From Lactiplantibacillus pentosus (GTDB lineage Bacteria > Bacillota > Bacilli > Lactobacillales > Lactobacillaceae): a stretch of DNA of 64,000 nucleotides. The DNA lies in assembly GCF_003641185.1 (NCBI RefSeq), contig NZ_CP032757.1, positions 2,976,001-3,040,000 of the forward strand. Direction: 5' to 3'. Made by a program: the position numbers and the translations under genes. Below, piece by piece: positions 50,706 to 60,759 of the stretch. The notes under the pieces are model-generated. The model saw nothing but the letters and a program-made list of their open reading frames with translations. It did no database searches and was not told the origin of the DNA. Positions within the stretch are counted from its first letter, which is position 1. Each line of letters opens with the position of its first letter.

Positions 50706-52190
50706 TTAATTAACATGCCGTTCGCGCACTTGGTACCAGATAATTCCGGCGACCCCGAACACGATTGGTCCGACCAGCATCCAAATCGTATTTTGAAACT
50801 TGCCCGTCTCTAAGATTGGTTGGATCAACGTAAAGACGTTGGCACCCAGCACGACGATAAAGACGACCCAACTAATGATTTTGGTCCAGGTCAACGATTT
50901 GTAGACTTCAAACGGTTTGATGATATTCTGATTTTCCTTGAACTTTGGAAACGCATAGAGCAAGAACAAGTATGGTAACGTCATTGAAACGTTCGCCATC
51001 AGCGTCAAAACGTTATAAAATGCGGACGCATCCGTGGTTGCGAAGGAGGCGACCAGAATGATCACGATGACGATCGCACATTGAACCATCATGGCATAAC
51101 TAGGCATCCCCGCTTTGTTGAGTTGGGTAAACTTCTTCGGCCACAGTTCCTTAGGCGTTCCCAAAATCAACGTTTTCAATGGTGAATAGGTCAACGTGAA
51201 GAAGGCCCCGCTGTAAGCGAGGAACATTCCTAGCCCGGTGTAGCGTGCAAACCACAGGCCTAACGTCTTGGCCGCGGCCGCACTTAATCCCAATGATTGT
51301 CCCAAGACATAACCCAAGTTTTGCATCATGACATAACTAATATTCCCCAGGTTGGTCGTTGGGTTCGATAATACGGCTTGCCAGTTCGTACTAATCCCCC
51401 AGCAGAAGATACCCAGGCCGTAACCTAACGTAATCACGATTGCTGAAATGATGATGCCCCGTGGAAATGTTTTTTCAGGATTCTTAGTCTTATCAACCAT
51501 CCCACCGAGCACTTCTAGGCCCCCGTAGGCAAAGATGGCGAAGACTGCGAATCCGAGTAACCCGACTGGATGTTGATAGCTCGGGTTAGGTGACGTCAGC
51601 ACGTGCTGTAAGGGTTGCGCGAACTGACCATGGTTTAACGCCAGAACGACGCCAGACACGACTAATAGGATCGCAGTCAAGCTGGTGACCGCCAAGCCCC
51701 CGAGACTGGTGACCCGCACAATGCCCTTCATCCCTTTGATTGAAATGAAGGTGACGAGCACCATCCATAAACAAGATAAAATCCCAATCATTTGCGTGGC
51801 GTTTAGACCAAACATGGCAAAACGCTGAGTTTGGTCACTTCCAAAGAAGATGGTCGTGAATGGAATCCACACCTTTGCAGAGGTCGACACCAACCAAATG
51901 ATGTACGACGCAAACCACATGAAGGTCCCCACGAACGCGAATTTTGCGTTAACACTCACTTCCAACCATTTGTACATCCCGCTGCTGTCAGATTTGACCG
52001 CGGCACCAAATTCCGCCATCATCAGCGCGAACGGAATGAAGAACAGCACGGCAGCGACCAGGTAAAATAGAATAGAACTATAGCCCATTAAATAATACGC
52101 AACCGTACTATTGGCAAAACCAAAAACGGTGGTGAAGATCATCATTACTAATGCAATTAGCGTAATCTTCTCATTATCTTTTGTTGCCAT
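50706..52190 (-). CDS. APC-superfamily amino acid permease (YjeM-like)
   Basis: 494 residues with about 12-13 membrane helices. The N-terminal region (ALVMMIFTTVFGFANSTVAYYLMGYSS) and WLEVSVNAKFAFVGTFMWFASYIIW fit the YjeM/GadC-like branch of glutamate-type permeases. AAGGGGAAG precedes the ATG at 52190. CRE-like ATAAAGCGCTTTAG upstream (52256-52269) suggests carbon control. Substrate cannot be read from the sequence. Confidence 0.88.
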   Translation of the reverse strand: MATKDNEKITLIALVMMIFTTVFGFANSTVAYYLMGYSSILFYLVAAVLFFIPFALMMAEFGAAVKSDSSGMYKWLEVSVNAKFAFVGTFMWFASYIIWLVSTSAKVWIPFTTIFFGSDQTQRFAMFGLNATQMIGILSCLWMVLVTFISIKGMKGIVRVTSLGGLAVTSLTAILLVVSGVVLALNHGQFAQPLQHVLTSPNPSYQHPVGLLGFAVFAIFAYGGLEVLGGMVDKTKNPEKTFPRGIIISAIVITLGYGLGIFCWGISTNWQAVLSNPTTNLGNISYVMMQNLGYVLGQSLGLSAAAAKTLGLWFARYTGLGMFLAYSGAFFTLTYSPLKTLILGTPKELWPKKFTQLNKAGMPSYAMMVQCAIVIVIILVASFATTDASAFYNVLTLMANVSMTLPYLFLLYAFPKFKENQNIIKPFEVYKSLTWTKIISWVVFIVVLGANVFTLIQPILETGKFQNTIWMLVGPIVFGVAGIIWYQVRERHVN

Positions 52191-52255
52191 TATTGCACTT
52201 CCCCTTTTATACTGTTGTAAAGCTTAGCTCATTTTAAGATTACCGTAAGCATGCA

Positions 52256-52269
52256 ATAAAGCGCTTTAG
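52256..52269. promoter_or_regulatory. CRE-like palindrome upstream of the APC permease
   Basis: ATAAAGCGCTTTAG contains the 12-base perfect palindrome TAAAGCGCTTTA; its ends deviate from the CcpA consensus. Confidence 0.45.
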
Positions 52270-52488
52270 TTTTCCTAACAATCGGATGATTTTTCCATGT
52301 GATAATCGGTCTAATTATTAAGTTGTTCCGTTGAGAAATAATTATTGACGCTAACTATTTCATTGAGGAAATATTCATTTAATAACTAAGTAACTTGGTT
52401 TTAACATAACTGCAACATAATTAGAGTATTCTACAGTCATCAGGTTAATTGAGTGACGAAATCAAGGGTAAAAACGGGGTATACATAC

Positions 52489-52887
52489 ATGATGAAGAAT
52501 TTTAGGTTGAAATCAATTTTATGGCTGGTACTGATTGGCTGCGCTTTCGGGATGATGGTCAACGTTGCTAGCAGCTGGATTCCACAAACGACAATTACAG
52601 CGCAAGCCTCAAAAAAGCTGACGCAGGCGCAAAAGATCAAGAAAATCAACGCCAAGCTTTCCAAGGCTAACCGGGCCGCGAAGAACTGGATCGCCTATCG
52701 CGAATCTGGCTACAGTTATACCGCGCGCAATGGTAAATGTTATGGCCGTTACCAACTATTGCGGTCATACTTACATGGTAACTTATCCCCTGTTAATCAG
52801 GAAAAACGGGCCAACACCTACGTTAAAAGCCGCTACGGCACCTGGGTCAAAGCCAAGAAATTCTGGCAACATCACCACTGGTACTAA
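52489..52887 (+). CDS. Secreted Apf-like protein with transglycosylase-type C-terminal domain
   Basis: 132 residues. A membrane/signal segment (about 8-30) and a Lys-rich stretch precede the domain IAYRESGYSYTARNGKCYGRYQLLRSYL...YVKSRYGTWVKAKKFW (about 66-130), the resuscitation/aggregation-promoting-factor-type lysozyme-like fold of lactobacilli; Glu in YRESG is the likely catalytic residue. Start at 52489 (or 52492) after GGGG. No LysM or anchor. Confidence 0.82.
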   Translation: MMKNFRLKSILWLVLIGCAFGMMVNVASSWIPQTTITAQASKKLTQAQKIKKINAKLSKANRAAKNWIAYRESGYSYTARNGKCYGRYQLLRSYLHGNLSPVNQEKRANTYVKSRYGTWVKAKKFWQHHHWY

Positions 52888-52911
52888 ACTCAAAAATTGA
52901 ATCATTCAGAC

Positions 52912-52968
52912 TAAAAACCGCGCGTTCGGCAATGAGATTGTGAATCATTGTTGAACGGGTGGTTTTTG
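52912..52968 (+). terminator. Terminator of the Apf-like gene
   Basis: AAAAACCGCGCGTTCGGCAATGA / TCATTGTTGAACGGGTGGTTTTT. Confidence 0.82.
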
Positions 52969-53101
52969 ATATTCTAAGATATTAAAGTGATAGATCGCCA
53001 GTTTAATCATATTCTGTCAACTGAATTTTAAATATTGCACCTGATACCGCCTACTCAATCACTAGATATTGTGAAAAATATCATTATTTTCGTCAAACCT
53101 A

Positions 53102-53130
53102 TTGCAAACTGTAATTATTGCGACTATAAT
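53102..53130 (+). promoter_or_regulatory. Promoter of the iron-type alcohol dehydrogenase
   Basis: TTGCAA (53102-53107), 17-base spacer, TATAAT (53125-53130), 53 bases before the ATG. TTGTGAAAAATATC at about 53068 resembles half of a Rex site but lacks the second half. Confidence 0.75.
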
Positions 53131-53182
53131 TTGGGCTGTAAATTAGTAATGATAATAATTACAATAAAAGAAGGTAATTGAT

Positions 53183-54355
53183 ATGACTGAACGTAATTTT
53201 GATTTCCTAATGCCTAGCGTGAACTTTTTTGGCCCCGGTGTGATTAGCAAGATTGGCGACCGTGCCAAGACCCTGGGGATGCACAAACCCGTCATCGTCA
53301 CGGATAAATTTTTAGAGAGTCTCCCAAACGGTGCCGTTGCCCAAGTCCGGGCCTCACTCGACGCTGCTGGGATCGACTATGTTATTTACAATCAAGTCGA
53401 ACCTAATCCCAAAATTCATAACATTCAAGCCGTCAAAGCACTCTACGAAAGCAACCATGCCGACTCACTGATTACGATTGGCGGCGGTTCTGCGCATGAT
53501 ACTGGTAAGGGCGCGGGAATTATTATGACTAACGGTGACGACATCACCAAGTTAGCCGGGATTGAAACGCTCAAAAACGCTCTGCCACCACTGATTGCGG
53601 TCAACACGACTGCCGGAACAGGGTCAGAACTCACCCGCCACTGCGTTATCACCAATGAAGCCACCCATTACAAGTTCGTGGTCGCATCATGGCGGAACAT
53701 GCCGCTGGTTTCGTTCAACGACCCAACGCTGATGCTGGACGTTCCTAAGGGATTAACCGCCGCTACCGGGATGGACGCTTTCGTTCAGGCGATTGAACCC
53801 TTCGTTTCCGTCGACCACAATCCGATTACCGACTCGCAATGTATTCAAGCTATCAAGTTGATTGAATCTTCCTTGCGCGAGGCGGTTGCCAATGGTCATA
53901 ATCTCGAGGCCCGGACCCACATGGTCGAAGCTGAAATGCTCGCCGGGATGGCCTTCAACAACGCCAACTTAGGCTACGTGCACGCGATGGCCCATCAACT
54001 CGGTGGTCAATACGACGCGCCACACGGGGTCTGCTGCGCCCTATTATTACCTTACGTTGAAGAATATAACCTGATTGCTTGCCCAGAACGTTTCGCCGAA
54101 CTGGCCAAAATCATGGGCGAAAATACCGATGGCTTATCGACCCGCGATGCCGCTGAATTAGCCATTAAAGTGATGAAACAACTCAGTGAAGACGTCGGGA
54201 TTCCACACTCAATCAAGGAAATCGGCGCCAAAATCGAGGACTTCGAGCACATGGCCAGCAACGCCCTCAAAGACGGCAACGCCTTCTCAAATCCGCGTAA
54301 AGGCACCAAGGAAGATATTATCAAGATTTTCCAAGCGGCTTATGACGCGAAGTAA
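53183..54355 (+). CDS. Iron-containing (group III) alcohol dehydrogenase
   Basis: 390 residues. The cofactor-binding GGGSAHDTGKG (about 95-105), TTAGTGSELT and the metal-site HAMAHQLGGQYDAPHGVC (about 263-280) identify a Fe-ADH superfamily enzyme using NAD(P)H. Functions in aldehyde/alcohol interconversion during fermentation. GAAGG before the ATG at 53183. Convergent with the zinc alcohol dehydrogenase gene. Confidence 0.93.
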   Translation: MTERNFDFLMPSVNFFGPGVISKIGDRAKTLGMHKPVIVTDKFLESLPNGAVAQVRASLDAAGIDYVIYNQVEPNPKIHNIQAVKALYESNHADSLITIGGGSAHDTGKGAGIIMTNGDDITKLAGIETLKNALPPLIAVNTTAGTGSELTRHCVITNEATHYKFVVASWRNMPLVSFNDPTLMLDVPKGLTAATGMDAFVQAIEPFVSVDHNPITDSQCIQAIKLIESSLREAVANGHNLEARTHMVEAEMLAGMAFNNANLGYVHAMAHQLGGQYDAPHGVCCALLLPYVEEYNLIACPERFAELAKIMGENTDGLSTRDAAELAIKVMKQLSEDVGIPHSIKEIGAKIEDFEHMASNALKDGNAFSNPRKGTKEDIIKIFQAAYDAK

Positions 54356-54610
54356 AACCGCGCCTAATGACTGCCCCAGCGTACAAGATAGCTAAAGCTA
54401 GCTGCTAGCACTTAAATGGTAGCGGTTTCTGAAACGGCTTGGTTCATCGACTCATCTCTAATGGCCTCGCTCATTAAATGATTACCGATGACTTTACATG
54501 TTGAATCATCGTGCAACTACTCATCAAAGCCGGCAACAATACCATCGCGGCATCAAGTCCTAACGATGGGTATCACGCCGTTTAACAGCTGTCAACGGCA
54601 ATACAGTCAA
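54356..54610. other. Intergenic region between two alcohol dehydrogenase genes
   Basis: About 250 bases without a gene, ahead of a bidirectional terminator. A short frame (LLIKAGNNTIAASSPNDGYHAV) near 54516-54582 has codon-like character but no start or domain; possibly a remnant. Confidence 0.3.
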
Positions 54611-54666
54611 TAAAAAACAACACCGCAGCCAGCGCGATTGCACTAGAGCTGCGGTGTTGTTTTTGT
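54611..54666. terminator. Bidirectional terminator
   Basis: AAAAACAACACCGCAG / CTGCGGTGTTGTTTTT between the convergent dehydrogenase genes. Confidence 0.92.
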
Positions 54667-54702
54667 GCTTACTTCAATCTGTTAAAGGCATCAGCCTGAA
54701 GC

Positions 54703-55824
54703 TTATTTGCCAGGCACGTAGTCTTCATCAATAATCAAGACTGGTTTGATGGTCTTACCACTACCAGAATCGGCATTGGCTTGATTGATATCTTCAAACT
54801 TGTAGAACTTTTCAGTCTTTTCAAATGGGAACATACCGTGTTGATAGAAGTCGATCAACCGTGGAATATCAACGCCAGGAATCGAATCACCCATGTTGAC
54901 CCCGATGACTTTCTTATCGTCAACGCAAAGGTCGTTCCACGAACTGATGGTAATGTTCTTAGACGTTACGGCGATCAAAGCAGCCGTCCCACCTTGTGCT
55001 AAGGCATGGATTGCGGAAACCATCACTGGTTCGACCCCGGTGGTATCAACGGTGAAGTCAACGCCATAGCCGTGTGTTAACTTCTTGATGGCTTCGACCG
55101 GGTCTTCTTCTTTACTGTTGATGGCGTGCGTTGCGCCTAATTCCTTGGCTAATTCCAACCGTGAATCCACAATATCCACGGCGATGACTTCAGTACAGCC
55201 TGAAATCTTACCAGCCATCATTGCAGCTAAACCAACGGCACCAGTCCCAAAGACCGCGATCGTTTGGCCAGGACGTGGTTGGAGACTGTTCAAGACGGTC
55301 CCACTGCCAGTCACGTAACCACAGCCTAAAGGTCCTAAGCGCCGTAAGTCTAATTCCTTAGGCACTTTAACAGCATTGCGTTGGTCAACCACCGTATGAG
55401 TCGTGAATGAGGATTGGTCGAACATGTCACTGATATGTTGGCCGTTTTCTTGGAAATGGTCAGAACCATCTGGACGGGTCCCACTCAAGTTGTAGTCCGC
55501 ATAGTTCCGGCACTTGGTTGGCATTCCTTTCAAACAGTTGTCACAAGTTCCGTCAGCGTAAAATGACAAGATAACGTGGTCACCGACTTCGAAATTAGTG
55601 ACTTCAGAGCCCACTTTTTCAACGATCCCAGAACCTTCATGGCCTAAGATAACGGGATAGCCGAGTGAGGCATCCCCGCGCCGAATCGCTTCATCAGAAT
55701 GACAAATCCCGGATGCCACGATTTTAATTTGTAAATCAGTTGGCGTCATTTCCGCCAAATCAATATCATCTTTAATGACAAATGGATCATTAACTTTATC
55801 AACTACTGCTGCTTTAATCTTCAT
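54703..55824 (-). CDS. Zinc-dependent medium-chain alcohol dehydrogenase
   Basis: 373 residues. The catalytic zinc motif GHEGSGIVEKVG is present near residue 64. The structural-zinc loop shows three Cys (GTCDNCLKGMPTKC) rather than four, so one ligand is lacking or replaced. The Rossmann motif GTGAVGL with an Asp at the end of strand 2 (VIAVDIVDSRLEL) favours NAD+. Similar to aryl- or glutathione-type alcohol dehydrogenases. The start is the ATG at 55824 after GAGGG. Two CRE sites upstream suggest catabolite control. Confidence 0.9.
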   Translation of the reverse strand: MKIKAAVVDKVNDPFVIKDDIDLAEMTPTDLQIKIVASGICHSDEAIRRGDASLGYPVILGHEGSGIVEKVGSEVTNFEVGDHVILSFYADGTCDNCLKGMPTKCRNYADYNLSGTRPDGSDHFQENGQHISDMFDQSSFTTHTVVDQRNAVKVPKELDLRRLGPLGCGYVTGSGTVLNSLQPRPGQTIAVFGTGAVGLAAMMAGKISGCTEVIAVDIVDSRLELAKELGATHAINSKEEDPVEAIKKLTHGYGVDFTVDTTGVEPVMVSAIHALAQGGTAALIAVTSKNITISSWNDLCVDDKKVIGVNMGDSIPGVDIPRLIDFYQHGMFPFEKTEKFYKFEDINQANADSGSGKTIKPVLIIDEDYVPGK

Positions 55825-55849
55825 AATCAAACCCTCGTTTCAAATAGTA

Positions 55850-55908
55850 TGTAAAACGCTTACAATTCATATTGTTACACAATCTACAATCAAATTCAAA
55901 CGCTTTCA
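55850..55908 (-). promoter_or_regulatory. Two CRE sites upstream of the zinc alcohol dehydrogenase
   Basis: TGTAAAACGCTTACA (55850-55864) fits the CcpA consensus well. TTCAAACGCTTTCA (55895-55908) is a second match on the minus strand (TGAAAGCGTTTGAA). Confidence 0.7.
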
Positions 55909-56064
55909 TTCTCGCTTACAAACGTTCAAATCCTATTAATACCGGCTAATTGCCGATTTCACCCTAACGATATGATACTTAATTAGTGTAAATATAATAC
56001 TCATTTGCACCGTCTTGTGAAGTTTATCGGTTATTTTCAATCATTCAATGCGACTTTCATGTAA

Positions 56065-56107
56065 ACAAAAACCGGCATGGTGCCTAATTACAGGCACCAC
56101 ACCGGTT
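56065..56107 (-). terminator. Terminator of the copper operon
   Basis: On the minus strand AACCGGTGTGGTGCC / GGCACCATGCCGGTT followed by TTTGTTT. Confidence 0.85.
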
Positions 56108-56161
56108 CACTTGATCAATTTAATTGTTCGTCAGTATCTCGCTGACAAAATGCGTCGCGCT

Positions 56162-58090
56162 TTAGGCTGGTTGCGCTGCCGCCGTTCCCAGCTTGGCCTT
56201 GTTGAGCAAGACTGAACTCGTCACGACTGACAACGAGCTAAACGCCATCGCTAAGCCCGCTAACTCAGGACTCAACGTCAGGCCAATCGCGTAGAAGACC
56301 CCCGCAGCGACTGGAATACCGAGCACATTGTAGACAAAGGCCCAGAATAGGTTGAGCTTGATCCGATTAAACGTCTTCTTGCTCAAGGCTAACGCCCGGT
56401 CAACGTCGCGCAGGTCATTCTTAACGAGCACAATGCCACCCGCATCGATGGCAATATCCGTTCCAGAACCCATCGCAATACCGACGTCAGCAGTGGTCAA
56501 GGCAGGCGCATCATTGATGCCATCGCCGACAAAGGCCACCTTGCCCGTCTTTTGAAGGGCTTCAACGTGGGCCGCCTTGTCACCCGGTAACACATCCGCA
56601 ATTACATCATCGATACCCACTTGTGCGGCGACGGCCTGCGCGACCCGTGGATTATCCCCCGTCAACATGACGGTCTTTAATCCGCGTGCTTTTAGACTCG
56701 CAATGGCCGCTTTGGACGTTGATTTAGCGACATCCTGAATGGCAATCAGCCCAATAATTTGATGATTGAGACCGACATAGACCACCGTTTTAGCCGCATC
56801 CTGTAACTTAGTGGCGGCTTGAGCCAAGTCATCGCTGATCGCCTCGTCCATCAACAGCTTATGATTGCCGACAACGGCAGCTTGCCCGTCGATTTGCGCA
56901 GTGACGCCTTTACCTTCAACCGCTTGAAAATCAGTAGCTGTGGGTGCTTTAATCGCACTATCCTGGCCGCGTTTTAGAATTGCAGCTGCGAGTGGATGTT
57001 CGGAAGCAGCTTCGAGGCTAGTTGCGACCCGTAAAACTTGCGCTTCATCGCCAACGATATCCGTCACTTGGGGCTTGCCCACAGTAATCGTCCCAGTCTT
57101 GTCAAAAACGACCGTCTGAATTTCGTTAACGGCTTCCAACACTTCACCGTTTTTGATCAAAATTCCGAGCTTGGCACCACGACCGGTTCCGACCATTAAA
57201 GCAGTTGGTGTCGCTAAACCGAGTGCACATGGACAAGCAATCACAACGACCGCCACGGCAAAAATCAAAGCATTCGCCAAACTAGCGCCGAGTAACACGT
57301 ACCAGGTGAGGAACGTCAAAATGGCAATAATTAAAACAACCGGCACGAAAATATCAGAGACTTTATCCGTTAATTTCTGAATCGGGGCGTGACTGTTCTG
57401 AGCCTTTTTGACCAGCTCGACGATTTGTGCCAGCATTGTTTGGTCACCGACCTTGCTAGCTCGAAACTGGAAGGTCCCGTTACTATTGATCGTCGAACCA
57501 ATCACGGCATCCGATTCGTGCTTTTGAACCGGCATACTTTCACCCGTCACCATCGATTCATCAACGGTTGACTGACCAGCCGTAATGACGCCATCGACTG
57601 GAATTTTCTGGCCAGGTTTGACCCGAATAATATCACCAACCACCACTTGATCCAATGGCACTTGCACAAACTCGGTGCCACGTAAAACTTCCGCTTCTTT
57701 GGCTTGCAAACCAACTAATTTGGCAACGGCGTTCGAGGCGTTATGCCGCATCCGTTCTTCAAAGACTTGGCCCAGTAAGACGAAGGTCGTCACGAGCGCC
57801 GCACTTTCGAAGAAGACCGCTTGACCAGTCGCCATCGCATATAAACTGTAGAAATAGGCCGTGGCCGTCCCAATCGCAACTAGCGTGTCCATGTTGGCGT
57901 GATACTTTTTAAACGATGCCCAGGCACTTTGCAGAAACGGCCGCGCTGACACGAGCATGATGACAGTCGTCAGTGCCAGTTGCGTCCAGTCACCACCCGG
58001 TAGCATCCACCCAAATGGCATCAAAATCATATTTGCTAATAACGGTAATGAAAAAATTAATGAAATCCAAAACCGACGCGTCGTCGTCAT
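56162..58090 (-). CDS. Copper-exporting P1B-1-type ATPase lacking N-terminal HMA domains (CopA-like)
   Basis: 642 residues. Signature Cu+ site CPC in [11 protein letters not shown], actuator VTGES, phosphorylation DKTGTIT, HP motif SEHPLA and hinge [10 protein letters not shown] are in order. The last two helices carry YN and [12 protein letters not shown], the P1B-1 Cu(I) markers. It starts almost directly with the first helix ([17 protein letters not shown]), so the usual CxxC metal-binding domain is absent. ATG at 58090 overlaps the upstream cupredoxin stop by 4 bases. Confidence 0.92.
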   Translation of the reverse strand: MTTTRRFWISLIFSLPLLANMILMPFGWMLPGGDWTQLALTTVIMLVSARPFLQSAWASFKKYHANMDTLVAIGTATAYFYSLYAMATGQAVFFESAALVTTFVLLGQVFEERMRHNASNAVAKLVGLQAKEAEVLRGTEFVQVPLDQVVVGDIIRVKPGQKIPVDGVITAGQSTVDESMVTGESMPVQKHESDAVIGSTINSNGTFQFRASKVGDQTMLAQIVELVKKAQNSHAPIQKLTDKVSDIFVPVVLIIAILTFLTWYVLLGASLANALIFAVAVVVIACPCALGLATPTALMVGTGRGAKLGILIKNGEVLEAVNEIQTVVFDKTGTITVGKPQVTDIVGDEAQVLRVATSLEAASEHPLAAAILKRGQDSAIKAPTATDFQAVEGKGVTAQIDGQAAVVGNHKLLMDEAISDDLAQAATKLQDAAKTVVYVGLNHQIIGLIAIQDVAKSTSKAAIASLKARGLKTVMLTGDNPRVAQAVAAQVGIDDVIADVLPGDKAAHVEALQKTGKVAFVGDGINDAPALTTADVGIAMGSGTDIAIDAGGIVLVKNDLRDVDRALALSKKTFNRIKLNLFWAFVYNVLGIPVAAGVFYAIGLTLSPELAGLAMAFSSLSVVTSSVLLNKAKLGTAAAQPA

Positions 58091-58356
58091 CCTTGGACCA
58101 CCACTTTTCCACTAACCATGTCCATACCACAACTGAAGGTGAATTCACCCGCTTGATCCGTTGGAATCGTGACCGTTTGGGGCTGATTGATTGGTAAGTC
58201 CGTCGCAAATCCTAAGTCGGTCGAATGAACGTGTTCCAAACAACCTTGGGTACTCGTCCGGGTAAACGTCAATTGGGCGGGTACGCCTTGTTTGACCGTC
58301 ACTTCAGCTGGTTCATATTTACCATTCACGTTAATGTTAATATTTTGTTCAGTCAT
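58087..58356 (-). CDS. Cytoplasmic cupredoxin-like copper-binding protein
   Basis: 89 residues without signal peptide. The cupredoxin-like fold reads from [17 protein letters not shown] to GKVVVQG, with likely copper ligands in GCLEHV (Cys, His) and CGMDM (Cys, Met). It may hand Cu(I) to the ATPase, replacing its missing HMA domain; that is inference. Middle gene of the copper operon, coupled to the ATPase by a 4-base overlap. Confidence 0.85.
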   Translation of the reverse strand: MTEQNININVNGKYEPAEVTVKQGVPAQLTFTRTSTQGCLEHVHSTDLGFATDLPINQPQTVTIPTDQAGEFTFSCGMDMVSGKVVVQG

Positions 58357-58387
58357 AATCTGATTCCTCCGTTAGTTAATGTTGTAT

Positions 58388-58762
58388 TTATTTAATGATG
58401 ACTTTGCCGTGGAACATATCCATCCCACAGGCCCACTGGTATTCGCCAGCTTTACTAGTGTCAATCGTGACCGTTTGCGTTTGATTCTGTGGGAGTTCCT
58501 GGTTGATTCCAAAATCGCTGAAAACGACGTGATCCAGACAACCTGACGCATCCTTACGCGTGAAATTGAGCACGGCCGGCACGCCCTGCTTGAGGACAAC
58601 TTGTTCCGGCGAATAACCACCATTGACTTCGACATCCACTTGTTGCAAGTCCGCATCACCATCCGCAGTTACCGTCGCTGTCGTGTGCTTGCCGAAGAAC
58701 CACCACAAAATAAAACCAATCGCAGCCAATCCAATGATCAAAACTAATGCTTTCGTTATCAT
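58388..58762 (-). CDS. Membrane-anchored cupredoxin-domain protein
   Basis: 124 residues: an N-terminal membrane helix (ALVLIIGLAAIGFILWWFF) then a cupredoxin domain closely resembling the neighbouring soluble one (GYSPEQVVLKQGVPA, GCLDHV, WACGMDMFHGKV). Anchored outside the cell, it may receive or shield copper. The ATG at 58762 is 9 bases after GGGAG. First gene of the operon, 31 bases before the soluble cupredoxin. Confidence 0.85.
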   Translation of the reverse strand: MITKALVLIIGLAAIGFILWWFFGKHTTATVTADGDADLQQVDVEVNGGYSPEQVVLKQGVPAVLNFTRKDASGCLDHVVFSDFGINQELPQNQTQTVTIDTSKAGEYQWACGMDMFHGKVIIK

Positions 58763-58792
58763 CCAACCCATCTCCCAATTTGCATTGTCGTT

Positions 58793-58843
58793 TACATTTG
58801 TAATTTATATGAATAGCTTACCGCCATCGTTTACAATTGTCAA
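58793..58843 (-). promoter_or_regulatory. Copper-operon promoter with cop boxes
   Basis: TTGACA (58838-58843), 17-base spacer, TAAGCT (58815-58820). Cop boxes TACATTTGTA (58793-58802, perfect TACANNTGTA) and TACAATTGTC (58832-58841, one mismatch, on the -35) flank the core. No CopY gene is in the window. Confidence 0.8.
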
Positions 58844-59003
58844 CGATAAAAGTCAAAAAATTTTAGTGTCCGCACGACAGTCGTTTTGACACATCATTAC
58901 GCGAACACTTCATATTAATTCTGAGAACGTGTTATCCAGTATCATCACGCCAACATTCTTGGATGTGCCCGCTACGCTGTTACGATGTCATAATAAGCAA
59001 CCA
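58844..59003. other. Intergenic region upstream of the copper promoter
   Basis: About 160 bases without a recognised element, ending at the araC-type terminator. Confidence 0.35.
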
Positions 59004-59053
59004 CAAAAAGTGGGCCTTCAGGAATGCTAGCACGCATTCCCAAAAGTCCACTT
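59004..59053 (-). terminator. Terminator of the AraC-family gene
   Basis: On the minus strand AAGTGGACTTTTGGGAATGC / GCATTCCTGAAGGCCCACTTTTT. It lies about 210 bases after the stop at 59265, so the 3' untranslated region is long. Confidence 0.7.
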
Positions 59054-59264
59054 TACTTAACGTTCAGCACAACGACCGGTCACAACCATCCAGCCGTTTT
59101 GCCTTACTCGATTATTCCCCAGCGTGGTCACTACCCCAGTTTCCACTCATATTTCGTACTAATTCTAATCAAATTACGACATAGATTGAATCTCCACCCA
59201 CAACAATACCGCTTACCAGCCATCATCAGGGGGCTAATGCCGCAAGCCAGCACTCACCTCATAC

Positions 59265-60026
59265 TCAAGCGCGCCGGGTATTTTCTTGCCGGTATTCCAG
59301 TGGCGTTTGCCCGGTCTCCTTCTTAAACCGTTTGGAAAAATCAGCCGCGTCGTAAAAGGACAGCTCGGCGGCAATCACGCGAATCGTGTGATCAGTCGCC
59401 AGCAGCATGTGCTCCGCCTCCTGAATCTTTTTGGCGTTGATATAGTCGCGAATCGACATGTGCATCTCTTGACTGAAAGCGCGCCGCACCGTCTCTGGAT
59501 TACACCGCTGATTGACGTGGGCTAGGACTTTTTTGACGGTCAGATGGTCATGCAAATGCGCGTTGGTGTAATACAGCACGTCTAAGGTCGATTCCAGATG
59601 CGCGCTATAAGTCAGGGCATTCGGCTGTGCGATGGCCGCAAAATCGCGAATGATTTGCACAACTAACGGCTGATATCGCTCGGTCGTCACTGGCAACTTA
59701 TCGAGCCAATGATGGTAATCATTACGAAGCTGTACAAATTCGTAGATCTCCGCATGGTTTTGCATGCCCTCAAAGGCGAGCACATCCACTAGTGCGCTCA
59801 GTTGGAGCTGCTTTTCTTCACTCGATAACTTATTTAATAGATCACGCGAACGAGTCAGGTTTTCTTTCACAAATCGAATGCCCTCCTCAACTTTTCCAGC
59901 CCTGTAAAAGCGAATAAAATCCCGTTCCAAATACCCCAATAAGATCAACCCCTTAGTGGTCGGATGTTGATCGTTGTAGTCACGCATCTGATGTAGATAT
60001 TGTACAAATTGTATTTCAGTCCCCAT
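59265..60026 (-). CDS. AraC-family transcriptional regulator
   Basis: 253 residues. A helical N-terminal domain of unknown ligand (1-150) precedes the AraC DNA-binding domain (155-253; double helix-turn-helix, RDYINAKKIQEAEHMLLATDHTIRVIAAELSFYDAADFSKRFKKETGQTPLEYR in short pieces). The conserved F.K.F.K..G..P..YR ending is intact. Starts at the ATG at 60026 after AAGGGGA. Target unknown; no operon partner. Confidence 0.88.
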   Translation of the reverse strand: MGTEIQFVQYLHQMRDYNDQHPTTKGLILLGYLERDFIRFYRAGKVEEGIRFVKENLTRSRDLLNKLSSEEKQLQLSALVDVLAFEGMQNHAEIYEFVQLRNDYHHWLDKLPVTTERYQPLVVQIIRDFAAIAQPNALTYSAHLESTLDVLYYTNAHLHDHLTVKKVLAHVNQRCNPETVRRAFSQEMHMSIRDYINAKKIQEAEHMLLATDHTIRVIAAELSFYDAADFSKRFKKETGQTPLEYRQENTRRA

Positions 60027-60365
60027 TACGCTAATATCCCCTTTGCATGCTCAGTCGATATTAATTAACCTAAATTGGTGCCGATTTGCTGTAACTGTCC
60101 ACTACCTCTTCTTTTGCAGCTCAAGTTAACGTTTTATAATACCAACCAATTCTCTTGTATATTAATGATTCTATCAAATGATTTTGATTAAACAATCAAT
60201 ACACTTATCAGAAATCAATAACTGACAGTTGCTATTCACAATGAAAGCATTGATACCATTGACTTTACAGACACATTCAGCATTGATTATGAGATTTATT
60301 AGATTTTTCACACTATAATAGTGTCCACGATAATCGTCATCACAAAACGCTGATTCCCGTCATGA
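60027..60365. other. Intergenic region, A/T-rich
   Basis: Contains the small palindrome CACTATAATAGTG at about 60310-60322 and TATTATAA near 60134, both possible promoter parts. No gene visible. Confidence 0.35.
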
Positions 60366-60396
60366 CAAAAAAGTCCGGCCGCAGCCGAACTTTTTC
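60366..60396. terminator. Terminator of the TfoX-C gene
   Basis: AAAAAAGTCCGGC / GCCGAACTTTTT. Confidence 0.85.
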
Positions 60397-60456
60397 TACC
60401 GATTAAGCTTTAACCACCATCAGGCACTTTGCCCACCGTTTATGAAGTGCTTCACA

Positions 60457-60711
60457 CTAGGCCAAGCTTTTGAAATATTGCTTCAAATCCTCGCGTGTCT
60501 CCGTTGGCAGTTGCGTATAAGGCTTGTCTTCAATCGCGCCTTGCAGCGAATACAACAATTGGATACAAGCGTGCGGATTAACTTTCTTAATGGCCGCAAA
60601 CGCATCCTTGCTACCCATGGTCGAGAGTTGCTCAGGCGACGTAATCGCGACTGCTTCTAACTGCTTGGCTAAGGTCGGTCCAATGTTGGGTAATTTGGTT
60701 AAGGTTGCCAT
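60457..60711 (-). CDS. TfoX C-terminal-domain protein
   Basis: 84-residue protein consisting only of the TfoX C-terminal helix-hairpin-helix-like domain (LPNIGPTLAKQLEAVAITSPEQLSTMG). In related bacteria such domains occur alone; the role is unclear (competence in TfoX/Sxy of Proteobacteria is not implied). The ATG at 60711 is 9-10 bases after GAAAGGA; an ATG at 60720 is too close. Confidence 0.82.
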   Translation of the reverse strand: MATLTKLPNIGPTLAKQLEAVAITSPEQLSTMGSKDAFAAIKKVNPHACIQLLYSLQGAIEDKPYTQLPTETREDLKQYFKSLA

Positions 60712-60759
60712 TTGACTCATTTCCTTTCAACTTCTGCTATCAGTTTATCGCAATGGACG

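Noticed and set aside
53068..53090. Rex operator upstream of the iron alcohol dehydrogenase
   Set aside because: Only one half-site (TTGTGAA) is present.
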